Below, in pieces: positions 45,414-54,500 of a stretch of 64,000 bases of DNA. A program made the position numbers and the translations under genes. Position 1 is the first letter of the stretch; each line of letters opens with the position of its first letter. The notes below the pieces were generated by a model, which worked only from the letters and a program-made list of their open reading frames with translations, had not been told where the DNA came from and did no database searches. Source of the stretch: Chitinophaga pinensis DSM 2588. Its GTDB lineage: Bacteria > Bacteroidota > Bacteroidia > Chitinophagales > Chitinophagaceae. The stretch covers positions 6,628,001-6,692,000 of the forward strand of contig NC_013132.1 of NCBI RefSeq assembly GCF_000024005.1, written 5' to 3'.

Positions 45414-46889
45414 ATGATGAAAAAATTCTTCCTCTTTATACTCACTCTTTCTCCCTTGCTACTGAAGGCGCAGACAAAAGTCTTCAAGGAAGTAAATGAA
45501 GGAATCTCTACGGAATTCAAGCCCATTTTTCAGAATGGGAACCTTATCGGCTACCTTGCTTTCTCAGAACTGGAACGGGCCAATAAAGACTCTTTCAGTT
45601 ACAGGATCAATATCATGGATGAAAACCTGAACGATCTGGGAATAGTAAATTTCAGGGAGAAAAAACTGGACCTGCAACAGGTATCTTTTGTAAATGATAC
45701 CCTCTGCATGGCTTACCTGAAAAGCAATGTACTGGGTTATGACTGGGGCAGCAGAAACGAAAGAAATGACTCCCTGTCAAAAGGCTATCTGTCCCTGTTC
45801 GCACAGTTTATCAGTCTGGATGGCAAAATAGCCCACACTTTCGAGAAAAAGCTGAAAACTGATATCCGCCTGTCATGGACAAATATCCGTGACGGCAGGA
45901 TCGGTAACGGCGGACTTAAACATAGTGTCCAACTCAAAAATCAGGATCAGAAAGGATTTACCTTTTTCTTTGGCGATGATGCATATAACTATCTGCTTGT
46001 CATAACGACACAGGGAGAATTACTCTGGGAAAAATACATTCTTGAAGACGGTGATCATTATAAAATGCTGACCTCCGGAAGGGATGTACTGTTTCTTATT
46101 ACGGCAGAACGCAACATGGCAGTAAGTAGTCATACCGTTATCTCTTATGATACAGATAAAAAAGCGGGTATCCTGAAGCTCCCTTTGCTGGACCAGTTCC
46201 GCAATCCGTTGCTGGTGATGGCATTCAATAATGACCCTGCTACCGGTAAGCCCTATCTGGCCGGCTATATTCATGATCCGATGGCAGCCGGTGCTTATCT
46301 GTACACCAAGAACGTTGTGCAACACCTGTTCTCAGGTATTTTTGTTATCAACGTGGACGGACATGAAAAAACGGCCGTGAAACGACAGTTCAGCTACTGG
46401 ACCGACAAGGTCGATGACGAACTGGTAGAGAATGATTTTCTGTCCAATAATAATGCGTTTATGAAAAACGTCATTGCCTTCAGGGATTTCCAGGGTAACA
46501 CGTATATCACAGGGACCAATAATTACCACAGATCCGAGTATGGTAGTGTCGTAATGCTCAAACAGGATCCAAGTGGCAAACTGTCGGTCCTGACCCCCTT
46601 CGCTGATGCGGATATAGATCTCAGTGATACAAGAAAGCAATATGAGCTTACCGGTATGCCGCCATTATATTCGGTATCTTCATCTGACACCAGGTCCACT
46701 TACCTGATCGTCAATGCCCAGGTAAATTCGAGCATTTACAGCCTGGAGAAAAAGAAGGTGGTCCGCGTCATTCCGCATAAGGATGGTAACATACGTACGA
46801 ACATCTACCCGGCCAAAGAAGGACACGTCATCGTTGCGGAATACAACAGAAAAGAGAAATACACAAAACTCTCTATCGAAGCGATCTAA
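45414..46889 (+). CDS. Secreted protein of unknown function downstream of M48 protease
   Basis: 491 aa with signal peptide (MKKFFLFILTLSPLLLKAQ). The mature part is made of beta strands with repeated short blocks such as GFTFFFGDDAYNYLLVI, GELLWEKYILEDGDHYKML, VFVINVDG and GNTYITGTNN, consistent with a beta-propeller. No catalytic motif seen. The tight spacing to the M48 gene suggests a partner or substrate-presenting protein. A strong terminator follows. Confidence 0.65.
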   Translation: MMKKFFLFILTLSPLLLKAQTKVFKEVNEGISTEFKPIFQNGNLIGYLAFSELERANKDSFSYRINIMDENLNDLGIVNFREKKLDLQQVSFVNDTLCMAYLKSNVLGYDWGSRNERNDSLSKGYLSLFAQFISLDGKIAHTFEKKLKTDIRLSWTNIRDGRIGNGGLKHSVQLKNQDQKGFTFFFGDDAYNYLLVITTQGELLWEKYILEDGDHYKMLTSGRDVLFLITAERNMAVSSHTVISYDTDKKAGILKLPLLDQFRNPLLVMAFNNDPATGKPYLAGYIHDPMAAGAYLYTKNVVQHLFSGIFVINVDGHEKTAVKRQFSYWTDKVDDELVENDFLSNNNAFMKNVIAFRDFQGNTYITGTNNYHRSEYGSVVMLKQDPSGKLSVLTPFADADIDLSDTRKQYELTGMPPLYSVSSSDTRSTYLIVNAQVNSSIYSLEKKKVVRVIPHKDGNIRTNIYPAKEGHVIVAEYNRKEKYTKLSIEAI

Positions 46890-46908
46890 AACGATATGTA
46901 AACAATAT

Positions 46909-46943
46909 AAAAAGCCTTACACTGAACAAGTGTAAGGCTTTTT
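46909..46943. terminator. Bidirectional rho-independent terminator
   Basis: AAGCCTTACACT (46912-46923) pairs perfectly with AGTGTAAGGCTT (46929-46940), 5-nt loop, with A5 before and T5 after. It serves the plus-strand secreted gene and the convergent DUF417 gene. Confidence 0.92.
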
Positions 46944-46957
46944 ATATGATTGCTCCT

Positions 46958-47530
46958 TTATGCATGTTTTCTTTGTCTTTGCAGATAAAGCTTCGCTGAC
47001 TCACTCATAGTAATAATCGCACCACCCAGTATCACGATGTCTTTAATCACCAGCCGGCCTTTTCCTGAAAGGAAAGGAAAACCCCAGTCCTTATCCGTCA
47101 GATGTGGCACCCAGCTTTCAGGCGTGGTCACCAGGAAAGAAAGTGTACCCAGCGTCATAATAAAGATCAGGATACTACCGATCATACTGGCAAACGGGGC
47201 TACCTTATACAAGGCTACCAATATTGCCATACTCACCAGCAGCACACCTAAGCCCGCGGAAAAACCATAGGTATTATTAGCAGTGTGCCATTCATGGTTA
47301 GCAGCGATCAGTTCTCCTTCTTTATTCTGGTGTGTTTTATATTCATCCGGGTGATTATAAAAGAAAGACATAAAAGGGCTGTTGGCTACAAAGGGAACGA
47401 TACCATCTGCCTCATATGTAAAGAATTTCAAACCTCCGATCCAGAGAAATACCACAACAATACCAAAACGGACGGCCTTTTTACCAAACTGATCGAGGTT
47501 AGCTACGAAATTGACGATTGAATTTTTCAT
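46958..47530 (-). CDS. DUF417 (YkgB/RclC-like) inner-membrane protein
   Basis: 190 aa with four hydrophobic segments (about 20-38, 88-108, 112-135 and 157-175). The family motifs are FLWIGGLKFFTYEADGIVPFVANSPFMSF near the start, LGTLSFLVTTPE and GRLVIKDIVILGGAI near the end. RclC-type members are linked to reactive chlorine resistance in Enterobacteria, but the family is broad. An AraC regulator gene follows upstream on the same strand (140 bp away), as is common for DUF417 genes. Confidence 0.9.
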   Translation of the reverse strand: MKNSIVNFVANLDQFGKKAVRFGIVVVFLWIGGLKFFTYEADGIVPFVANSPFMSFFYNHPDEYKTHQNKEGELIAANHEWHTANNTYGFSAGLGVLLVSMAILVALYKVAPFASMIGSILIFIMTLGTLSFLVTTPESWVPHLTDKDWGFPFLSGKGRLVIKDIVILGGAIITMSESAKLYLQRQRKHA

Positions 47531-47566
47531 TTCTATATAAGTTAGTTGTTAGTGTGCGTATTGACA

Positions 47567-47596
47567 ATGTAAAGGTAGACAGACCTGCCATGGCAG
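47567..47596 (-). promoter_or_regulatory. Promoter-like element and 12-bp palindrome upstream of DUF417 gene
   Basis: On the minus strand TACCTTTA (47577-47570) is a 7-of-8 match to TAnnTTTG, about 40 bp before the ATG. Eight bases further upstream is CTGCCATGGCAG (47585-47596), a perfect palindrome lying in the spacer between -7 and -33. A regulator bound there would block or remodel the promoter. No clear -33 box. Confidence 0.4.
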
Positions 47597-47670
47597 AACA
47601 TGGACGATACAGTCTGTCACTTGGACAAATATGCCAGGCGTCAGCGTAAGGGTACAATAAGAAAACAGTA

Positions 47671-48531
47671 TTACCGGGGAAGATCAGCTACGATGGAAAT
47701 GCCGGTTTGCTGCCGGAAGGATTGCGGAGAAACCTTGGTAAACTTCTTAAAAAAGCGGCTGAAATAGAATTCATCACTGAATTGCAGCGAATAAGCGATC
47801 TCCTTGATACTGCGCCGGGTCAGGTGCAGTTGCCGCTTTGCCTCCAGTATCAGGCGTTCCTGTATCATAGCAGAAGGCGACTTTTTAAAGTATTTCGTAC
47901 AACGTTTGGTAAAGTTGTTGGGCGACATGGCCAGCAGTTCCGCATAGTCAGCCGGCTTGTGTAAGGTCAGGTAGTGCTGGTCCAGTAAGCGCCTGAATGC
48001 CTCCATTTGTTCATCGCGCTCCTCAGGGTCCGGCAAATTGGCGGCAGACCGCGTCTTTATACTACTGGACTTGGCAAGAAACAGCTGCAGGTAGCCCCGC
48101 ATCACGATTTCATCACAACCGCTGACGTCAAACTCTTCTGCCAGTTCATCCAGCAGGTTTTTGAAAATACGCGCCTCCCGGTCATTCAGTTTTACCGAAG
48201 GCTCTATATAAATATTATTAAACAACAGGCCATTGCAGGCCACCTGTGCCTTGTGGTATTCTATACAATAGAAATCACTATGAAATTGCAACATGGCCAG
48301 TTTACTGGGCGCAGACTGCTCAATATAGATCATCTGCAAAGGCGTAGAGAACAACAATACAGGCCCCTTAAAAGGGAATGCGCCAAAATCTGCATGAAAG
48401 ATACCAGCGCCTTCTTCCACAAATACGATCGTGTATTCAGCATACTGTACCGGCTTCGCCAGGCAGTCTTCTCCGGTATCGAGTCCGAGCAACGTTTCAT
48501 TGGAAGATGAACAGATTCTTTTCATGCACAC
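47671..48531 (-). CDS. AraC-family transcriptional regulator
   Basis: 286 aa. The C-terminal 100 residues hold two helix-turn-helix units: LAMSPNNFTKRCTKYFKKSPSAMIQERLI and SIKEIAYSLQFSDEFYFSRFFKKFTKVSPQSFRQ. The N-terminal part is a cupin-like ligand-binding domain (YAEYTIVFVEEGAGIFHADFG, VLLFSTPLQMIYIE). A start at the second Met (MKRICSSSNE) is equally likely. It lies 140 bp upstream of the DUF417 gene on the same strand and probably controls it. Confidence 0.9.
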   Translation of the reverse strand: MCMKRICSSSNETLLGLDTGEDCLAKPVQYAEYTIVFVEEGAGIFHADFGAFPFKGPVLLFSTPLQMIYIEQSAPSKLAMLQFHSDFYCIEYHKAQVACNGLLFNNIYIEPSVKLNDREARIFKNLLDELAEEFDVSGCDEIVMRGYLQLFLAKSSSIKTRSAANLPDPEERDEQMEAFRRLLDQHYLTLHKPADYAELLAMSPNNFTKRCTKYFKKSPSAMIQERLILEAKRQLHLTRRSIKEIAYSLQFSDEFYFSRFFKKFTKVSPQSFRQQTGISIVADLPR

Positions 48532-48640
48532 AGCTGATTATCTGATGAATACAAAAATAGGACAATAAATATAAAACAGATTGTCCGTCTTACGGTGATG
48601 AAAGTGCTTTTTATGGCAAATAGGAACAGCCGGAAATAAC

Positions 48641-48668
48641 AAAGCGGAAAGGTTACCCCTTCCGCTTT
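48641..48668 (-). terminator. Hairpin terminator of the T9SS-linked operon
   Basis: AAAGCGGAAAGG (48641-48652) pairs with CCTTCCGCTTT (48658-48668) with one unpaired base. On the minus strand the descending arm ends in CGCTTTG and there is little T run. It lies 26 bp after the OmpA-protein stop. Confidence 0.6.
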
Positions 48669-48694
48669 GCCCCATCATGGGATGTCGTTACTGA

Positions 48695-50536
48695 CTATTT
48701 CTTCACCAGTTTAAACTCCGTTCTTCTGTTCAGCTTATGCTCATCTTCACTACAGTTTACACCATTGCCACACCTGTTCAGCAGCTTCGTTTCGCCGTAT
48801 CCTTTGGCAGAAATCCTGCTCTTCGCCACACCTTTGGATATCAGGTAATTCATCACCGATGTTGCACGTTTCTGAGACAGTGCCAGGTTAAAGGCGTCAT
48901 TACCACGGGAATCTGTATGCGCACTCAGCTCTACTGATTTATCAGGATTTTCCTGTATCGTCTTTACCAGCCCATCCAGTACCTGTGCTGCTGCCGGATT
49001 GATCGCTGCCTTATTGAAATCAAAATAGATATCCAGTAATCCTGACTTGTCAGGATCAGCCGACGGCGTTGCTACCGGCGCCGGATCTGGTGTCTGAATA
49101 GCTACGACAGGGGCTGCTACCGTATCAATTACATCACCTGAAACCTTACGAAGCGTGTCATCCTTGATTGGTCTGTCGGGAATATGCGCAGGTATCTCCT
49201 CTTCCGGCATGGACACTACCGCATAAATATCATCACTGCCACTACCGCCATTCCTGTTGGAAGACAGATATGCAAGACCATCATCAGTTAAACCAAAGGC
49301 AAAATCATCCTGTGGCGAATTCAACGGATAACGCATATTCCTGACCTTACCGGTCAACTGACCATCCTCATACTTATCCAGTTTTACACGATAAACATCA
49401 AGACCACCCATACCAATACGGCCATCACTGGAGAAATACAGGATATCTCCTCTTACGATCGCCGGACTACGTTCATTGCCTGCCGTATTGATGGCTTTCA
49501 GGTTCAGTGCAGGGCCCCATTCGCCTGTAGCAGTGCGGTAACACATGTACAGGTCAGTGCCACCAGCGCCGCCCGGCATATTGGAAGCAAAGTATAACGC
49601 CATACCATCCGGTGTGATAAACGGATCACCTACAGAATAAGTATTTACGTTATTATGGGAAAAAGCCACAGGTGCCGACCATTTGCCGGAAGCATCCTGC
49701 CTGCTGCTGTAGATCTCTACATTGACAGTAGTCGCTTTACCCTTTGCGCGGTCTCCCCTGCCGGGAATACGCGTCAGGGTAAAGAACATCTCTTTCCCGT
49801 CTCTCGTAAAACTGGCGGAACCAACATGATAGCCGGTACCGGTATGTAATGGAAACAGCGATATACTATCTCCAATTGCCGGTTTCTGGAAAAGATGCAG
49901 GTAGTCATTACCCGTCCAGCTGCTCGTCAGAGGATCCGGTTTTACCCTGGTATCAAAACGCAGGAAAAAATGGTGCTTTTTAGGCTGATGTGCGCCAGCC
50001 GCAGAACGGTCGGACGTAAACACCACACCTCCCATATATGGCACCGCATTCCAGTCCGATTTGCCGGAATTCAGGACCTTATAGTTATCTATCTTCAAAC
50101 GATCCGGTGTCTGCATCCAGCTGATCGCAGAATCGCAGGAAGCGATCCAGGTACGCTGTAATTCAGGTGTAACCGTAGTTCCTGCTGCGGCTGCATACTT
50201 CTCGTATTGTACACGCGCTTCAGGATACTTTGAATTATTCTGTAAAGCACGGGCATAATAGTAGGTATTCTCCGCCTTACTGCCACTCATACCGGTCGCC
50301 ACTGCATACCAGCGTTCTGCTTCCGGATAGTTATTATTAAAACGGTAACAGTCTGCAAGGCGTTCTGCAGCGTGCAGACTCGCCTTTTTATTATACGCCT
50401 TCTCGTAAAGGTCAGTTGCTTCTGCGTACTTATAGTTATCGTATGCTTTATCAGCCGCCTTAATGATATACTGCGCCTTTGCAGAAACAGCAGTAAGCAA
50501 AAAACATAGACCGATCGCGTAATGTATTGTCTTCAT
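48695..50536 (-). CDS. OmpA-family protein with TPR and PD40-type propeller repeats
   Basis: 613 aa from the ATG at 50536 (MKTIHYAIGLCFLLTAVSAKAQ signal peptide); an ATG three codons upstream is in frame. TPR-like repeats cover about 25-140 (KYAEATDLYEKAYNKK, YPEAERWYAVATG). A PD40/WD40-like propeller lies at about 170-440 (GKEMFFTLTR, DGMALYFASNMPGGAGGTDLY, YLSSNRNGGSGSDDIYAV). The C-terminal OmpA domain has DFNKAAINPAA, ELSAHTDSRGNDAFNLALSQKRA and LNRRTEFKL, which bind peptidoglycan. This architecture (PorE-like) anchors T9SS-linked outer-membrane complexes. It is the last gene of the adhesin/PorP operon. Confidence 0.9.
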   Translation of the reverse strand: MKTIHYAIGLCFLLTAVSAKAQYIIKAADKAYDNYKYAEATDLYEKAYNKKASLHAAERLADCYRFNNNYPEAERWYAVATGMSGSKAENTYYYARALQNNSKYPEARVQYEKYAAAAGTTVTPELQRTWIASCDSAISWMQTPDRLKIDNYKVLNSGKSDWNAVPYMGGVVFTSDRSAAGAHQPKKHHFFLRFDTRVKPDPLTSSWTGNDYLHLFQKPAIGDSISLFPLHTGTGYHVGSASFTRDGKEMFFTLTRIPGRGDRAKGKATTVNVEIYSSRQDASGKWSAPVAFSHNNVNTYSVGDPFITPDGMALYFASNMPGGAGGTDLYMCYRTATGEWGPALNLKAINTAGNERSPAIVRGDILYFSSDGRIGMGGLDVYRVKLDKYEDGQLTGKVRNMRYPLNSPQDDFAFGLTDDGLAYLSSNRNGGSGSDDIYAVVSMPEEEIPAHIPDRPIKDDTLRKVSGDVIDTVAAPVVAIQTPDPAPVATPSADPDKSGLLDIYFDFNKAAINPAAAQVLDGLVKTIQENPDKSVELSAHTDSRGNDAFNLALSQKRATSVMNYLISKGVAKSRISAKGYGETKLLNRCGNGVNCSEDEHKLNRRTEFKLVKK

Positions 50537-50555
50537 CGTCAGCATGATTAAGCTA

Positions 50556-51524
50556 TCAGAATACCCTTGGCGTAGCCATCCTGATATTTTGTTTGTTAAA
50601 GGTGAACCCTACAGAGATCTCATGAGTGCCGCCGCTGTAGTTCTGTAAAGGACCTACAGAAAAGTCGTAGGCATATCCGATACGCAGATTCGGTACAGGG
50701 AATACCTCTACTGCTGCCACTGCCGCGTTACGATACATCAGGTTTTTCTGCAGATAGCTTTTATCATACACCTTCAGGCCCGTCCGATAGGAACCACCGA
50801 TCCATACCACCTCTTTCAGGAGCAGGAAGGCGTTCAGGTCCAGACTGGTAGGACCGCCTCTGTCATCTTTCAGGAGAAAGGAAGGCTTTAGCTGAATATC
50901 CTCATTCAAAGGAATCAGCGTACCAGCGGTCAGATAGTAATGCAGCTTAGTCTGTGGCAGATACAGGAACCTGCCTTTATTATCAAATGCCTGTACAACG
51001 ATATTATCTACCGAGAAACCGGCATAATAACGGTCATCCGAATAAAAGATCCCCGCTCTGGCGTCCGGCGTCAGGCGGTGAAGACCCGCCGGCATATCTG
51101 TCTCCGGATCATTCGGATTCAATACGGAACCGTCAATACCCGTTTGCAGCATACCCACGCTCAGCCCCAGTGCCAGCCGGGAAGAACCTTCCCTGTTCAG
51201 GCGGATGCGGTAAGCATAGCTGACATAAGCAGAAAGGTTATCCTGCGCACCCAGTTTATCACCGGAGACCTGCAATGCCAGTCCGACGTTACCGTCGTTG
51301 GCGACCGCATCCACGGCCAGAGAGAAACTCTCCGGCGCGCCTTTCAGCCCAGTCCACTGGTTACGGTAAAAAGCATGCAGGTTCAACTGCTCCTTATATC
51401 CTGCATAGGCAGGATTAATATAAATGCCATTGAACATGTACTGGCTATACTGTGCATCCTGCTGTGCGTGCACAGTCAATCCCAATGATGTCAGCAGTCC
51501 AGCTATCAAAAATATTTTTTTCAT
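50556..51524 (-). CDS. PorP/SprF-family T9SS outer-membrane protein
   Basis: 322 aa with signal peptide (FLIAGLLTSLGLTVHAQ). The family hallmark QDAQYSQYMFNGIYINPAYAGYKEQLNLHAFYRNQWTG-type start is complete, and the rest is outer-membrane beta barrel (LGLSVGMLQ, YAGFSVDNIV, LRIGYAYDFSVGPLQNYSGGTHEISVGF). SprF-type proteins serve surface attachment of type-B sorted giant adhesins; the adhesin is encoded 24 bp upstream in the same operon. Confidence 0.93.
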   Translation of the reverse strand: MKKIFLIAGLLTSLGLTVHAQQDAQYSQYMFNGIYINPAYAGYKEQLNLHAFYRNQWTGLKGAPESFSLAVDAVANDGNVGLALQVSGDKLGAQDNLSAYVSYAYRIRLNREGSSRLALGLSVGMLQTGIDGSVLNPNDPETDMPAGLHRLTPDARAGIFYSDDRYYAGFSVDNIVVQAFDNKGRFLYLPQTKLHYYLTAGTLIPLNEDIQLKPSFLLKDDRGGPTSLDLNAFLLLKEVVWIGGSYRTGLKVYDKSYLQKNLMYRNAAVAAVEVFPVPNLRIGYAYDFSVGPLQNYSGGTHEISVGFTFNKQNIRMATPRVF

Positions 51525-51548
51525 AGTTTAGGTCTGTGGTTCACATGA

Positions 51549-54500
51549 TTATTTGAAAGCCCTGATCAGTGTAACGTATCCTTTCATCACTTCCCATTCT
51601 GCACTACCGTTTCGTCTTATGCGCAACAGATAGTAATAGGTTCCTTCATTCAGTCCGTCACCTTTCCAGTTATTCTGATATCCTTTTTGTCTGTACACTT
51701 CATTACCCCAGCGGTTGACAATAATCAGCTCATTCTCTGCATACTGGTTCAGACCGCGTATTTCAAAGAAGTCATTCTTACCATCGCCATTTGGTGTAAA
51801 GAGATTCGGTACATTGATACCGGCTGCTGTGATTGTTACCGCAACGGTGGCTGCATTACTCAGCTGACCATTTGCGTTCTTCACCTGGTAAGTGAAGCTA
51901 TCATCACCGGTATACCCCGGATCAGGCGTGTACACCACAGTACCATCTTCGTTTACTTTCACCGTGCCGTGTGCAGGTGATGCGACAATCTCAACAGATG
52001 TTTTATCCAGTGTAGAATTACGGGCATCATCGTTTGCCAGTATATCAACCGTTACAGGTGTATTGGCTTTTGTTTCACCCCTGTCATTCAGTGCCACCGG
52101 ATCTTCAATCACTACTACCGGCGTTACATTGATGTTCACCGTCACAGTTGCGGTGCCACCTTTACCATCGCTGATGGTGATATTGAAGTTATCCAATCCG
52201 CTGTAACCTGCTGCCGGTGTATAAGTATAAGTACCATCCGCACGCACTACAACAGTACCGTGTGCAGGATCTGTAGCTTTCGCAAAGGTCAGTGCATCAC
52301 CATCAGAATCAGTACCGGTTACAGTACCACTTACAGGCGTGCTTTCCGGCGTCGTTTTAGAATCACCAAAACCAGTCGGCGGATTGTTCACCGGTGTAGT
52401 AATAACCGGTCTGACAGTAATATTCACCGTCACGGTGATGCTGCCACCATTGCCATCGTCGATTGTAACAGTAAAGTTGTCATTACCACTGTAGCCCGCT
52501 GCCGGCGTATAAGTATAGGTGCCATCCGCACGTACTACGACGCTACCATGCGCAGGATCTGTGGCTTTTGTAAAGGTCAGCGCATCGCCATCTGCATCGG
52601 AACCAGTTACGGCGCCATCTACAGGTACATCCTCGTTAGTGGTCTTGTTATCACCTGTACCAGTCGGCGGTGTGTTTACCGGAGGTAAGACTACCGGCGT
52701 AACGGTAATGTTCACCGCTACTACAATGCTACCACCCTTACCATCGTCGATCTTCACCGTAAAGCTGTCGTTACCGCTATAACCAGCTGCCGGCGTATAA
52801 GTATAAGTACCATCCGCACGTACTACCACGGTACCATGTGCTGGATTTGTTGCTTTTGTAAAGGTCAGTACATCACCATCTGCATCGGAGCCTCTTACAG
52901 CGCCATCTACCGGCACATCCTGATCTGTTGTTTTATTATCACCTGTACCTGTTGGTGGTGTATTTACCGGAGGTACCACTACTGGTGTTACCGTAATATT
53001 TACTGTCACTGTTGTACTACCACCTTTACCATCGTCAATCTTCACCGTAAAGCTGTCGTTACCGCTATAACCGGTGGCCGGTGTATAAGTATAAGTACCA
53101 TCCGCACGTACGACCACCGTACCATGTGCTGGGTCGCTTGCTTTTGTGAAGGTCAGTGCATCGCCATCTGCATCGGAACCAGTTACGGCGCCATCTACCG
53201 GTACATCCTGATCTGTTGTTTTATTATCACCCGTACCTGTTGGTGGTGTATTCACCGGAGGCACGACTACTGGTATTACTGTAATATTGACTGTCACTGT
53301 TGTGCTGCCACCTTTACCATCATCTATCTTCACCGTGAAACTGTCGTTACCACTGTAACCGGTGGTTGGTGTATAAGTGTAAGTACCGTCGGCACGTACG
53401 ACCACCGTACCATGTGCAGGATCGGTTGCTTTTGTGAAGGTCAGTGCATCGCCATCCACATCGGAGCCAGTTACCGCACCATCTACAGGTACATCCTGGT
53501 CAGTTGTTTTATTATCACCTGTACCTGTCGGCGGTGTATTTACCGGAGGTACGACTACCGGCGTAACTGTAATGTTCACTGTTACTGTCGTACTACCACC
53601 TTTACCATCAGCGATCTTCACCGTAAAGCTGTCATTGCCGCTATAACCGGTGGCCGGCATATAAGTATAAGTACCATCCGCACGTACTACCACGGTACCA
53701 TGTGCAGGGTCGGTTGCTTTTGTGAAGGTCAGTGCATCGCCATCTGCATCGGCACCAGTTACGGCGCCATCTACCTGTACATCCTGATCGGTTGTTTTAT
53801 TATCACCCGTACCTGTTGGCGGCGTATTCACCGGAGGCACGATTACTGGTGTTACAGTAATATTGACTGTCACCGTTATGCTGCCACCTTTACCATCGTC
53901 AATCTTCACCGTGAAACTGTCATTACCGCTGTAACCGGTGGTTGGTGTATAAGTGTAAGTACCGTCGGCACGTACGACCACCGTACCATGTGCAGGATCG
54001 GTTGCTTTTGTGAAGGTCAGTGCATCGCCATCCACATCGGAGCCAGTCACTGCACCATCTACCGGTACATCCTGGTCAGTTGTTTTATTATCACCTGTAC
54101 CTGTTGGCGGGTTGTTTGCCGGTGTATTCACGGTTATATTCGCGGTTACAGTGGTACTACCACCCTTACCATCATCTATTTTAACAGTAAAGCTATCGCC
54201 TCCGACATAACCTGCTGCCGGCGTATAGGTATAAGTACCATCCGCACGTACCACCACCGTACCGTGTGCAGGATCTGTCGCTTTCGTAAAGGTCAGCGCA
54301 TCGCCATCCACATCGGAACCAGTTACCGCACCATCTACAGGTACATTTCTCGTTGTTGTTTTTGTATCGCCTGTGCCTGTCGGCGGATTATTTGGAGGTG
54401 TATTCACCGTGATATTTACAGTTACAGTAGTGCTAGCTCCCTTACCATCATCGATTTTAATAGTAAAGCTGTCGCCACCTACATAACCTGCTGCCGGTGT

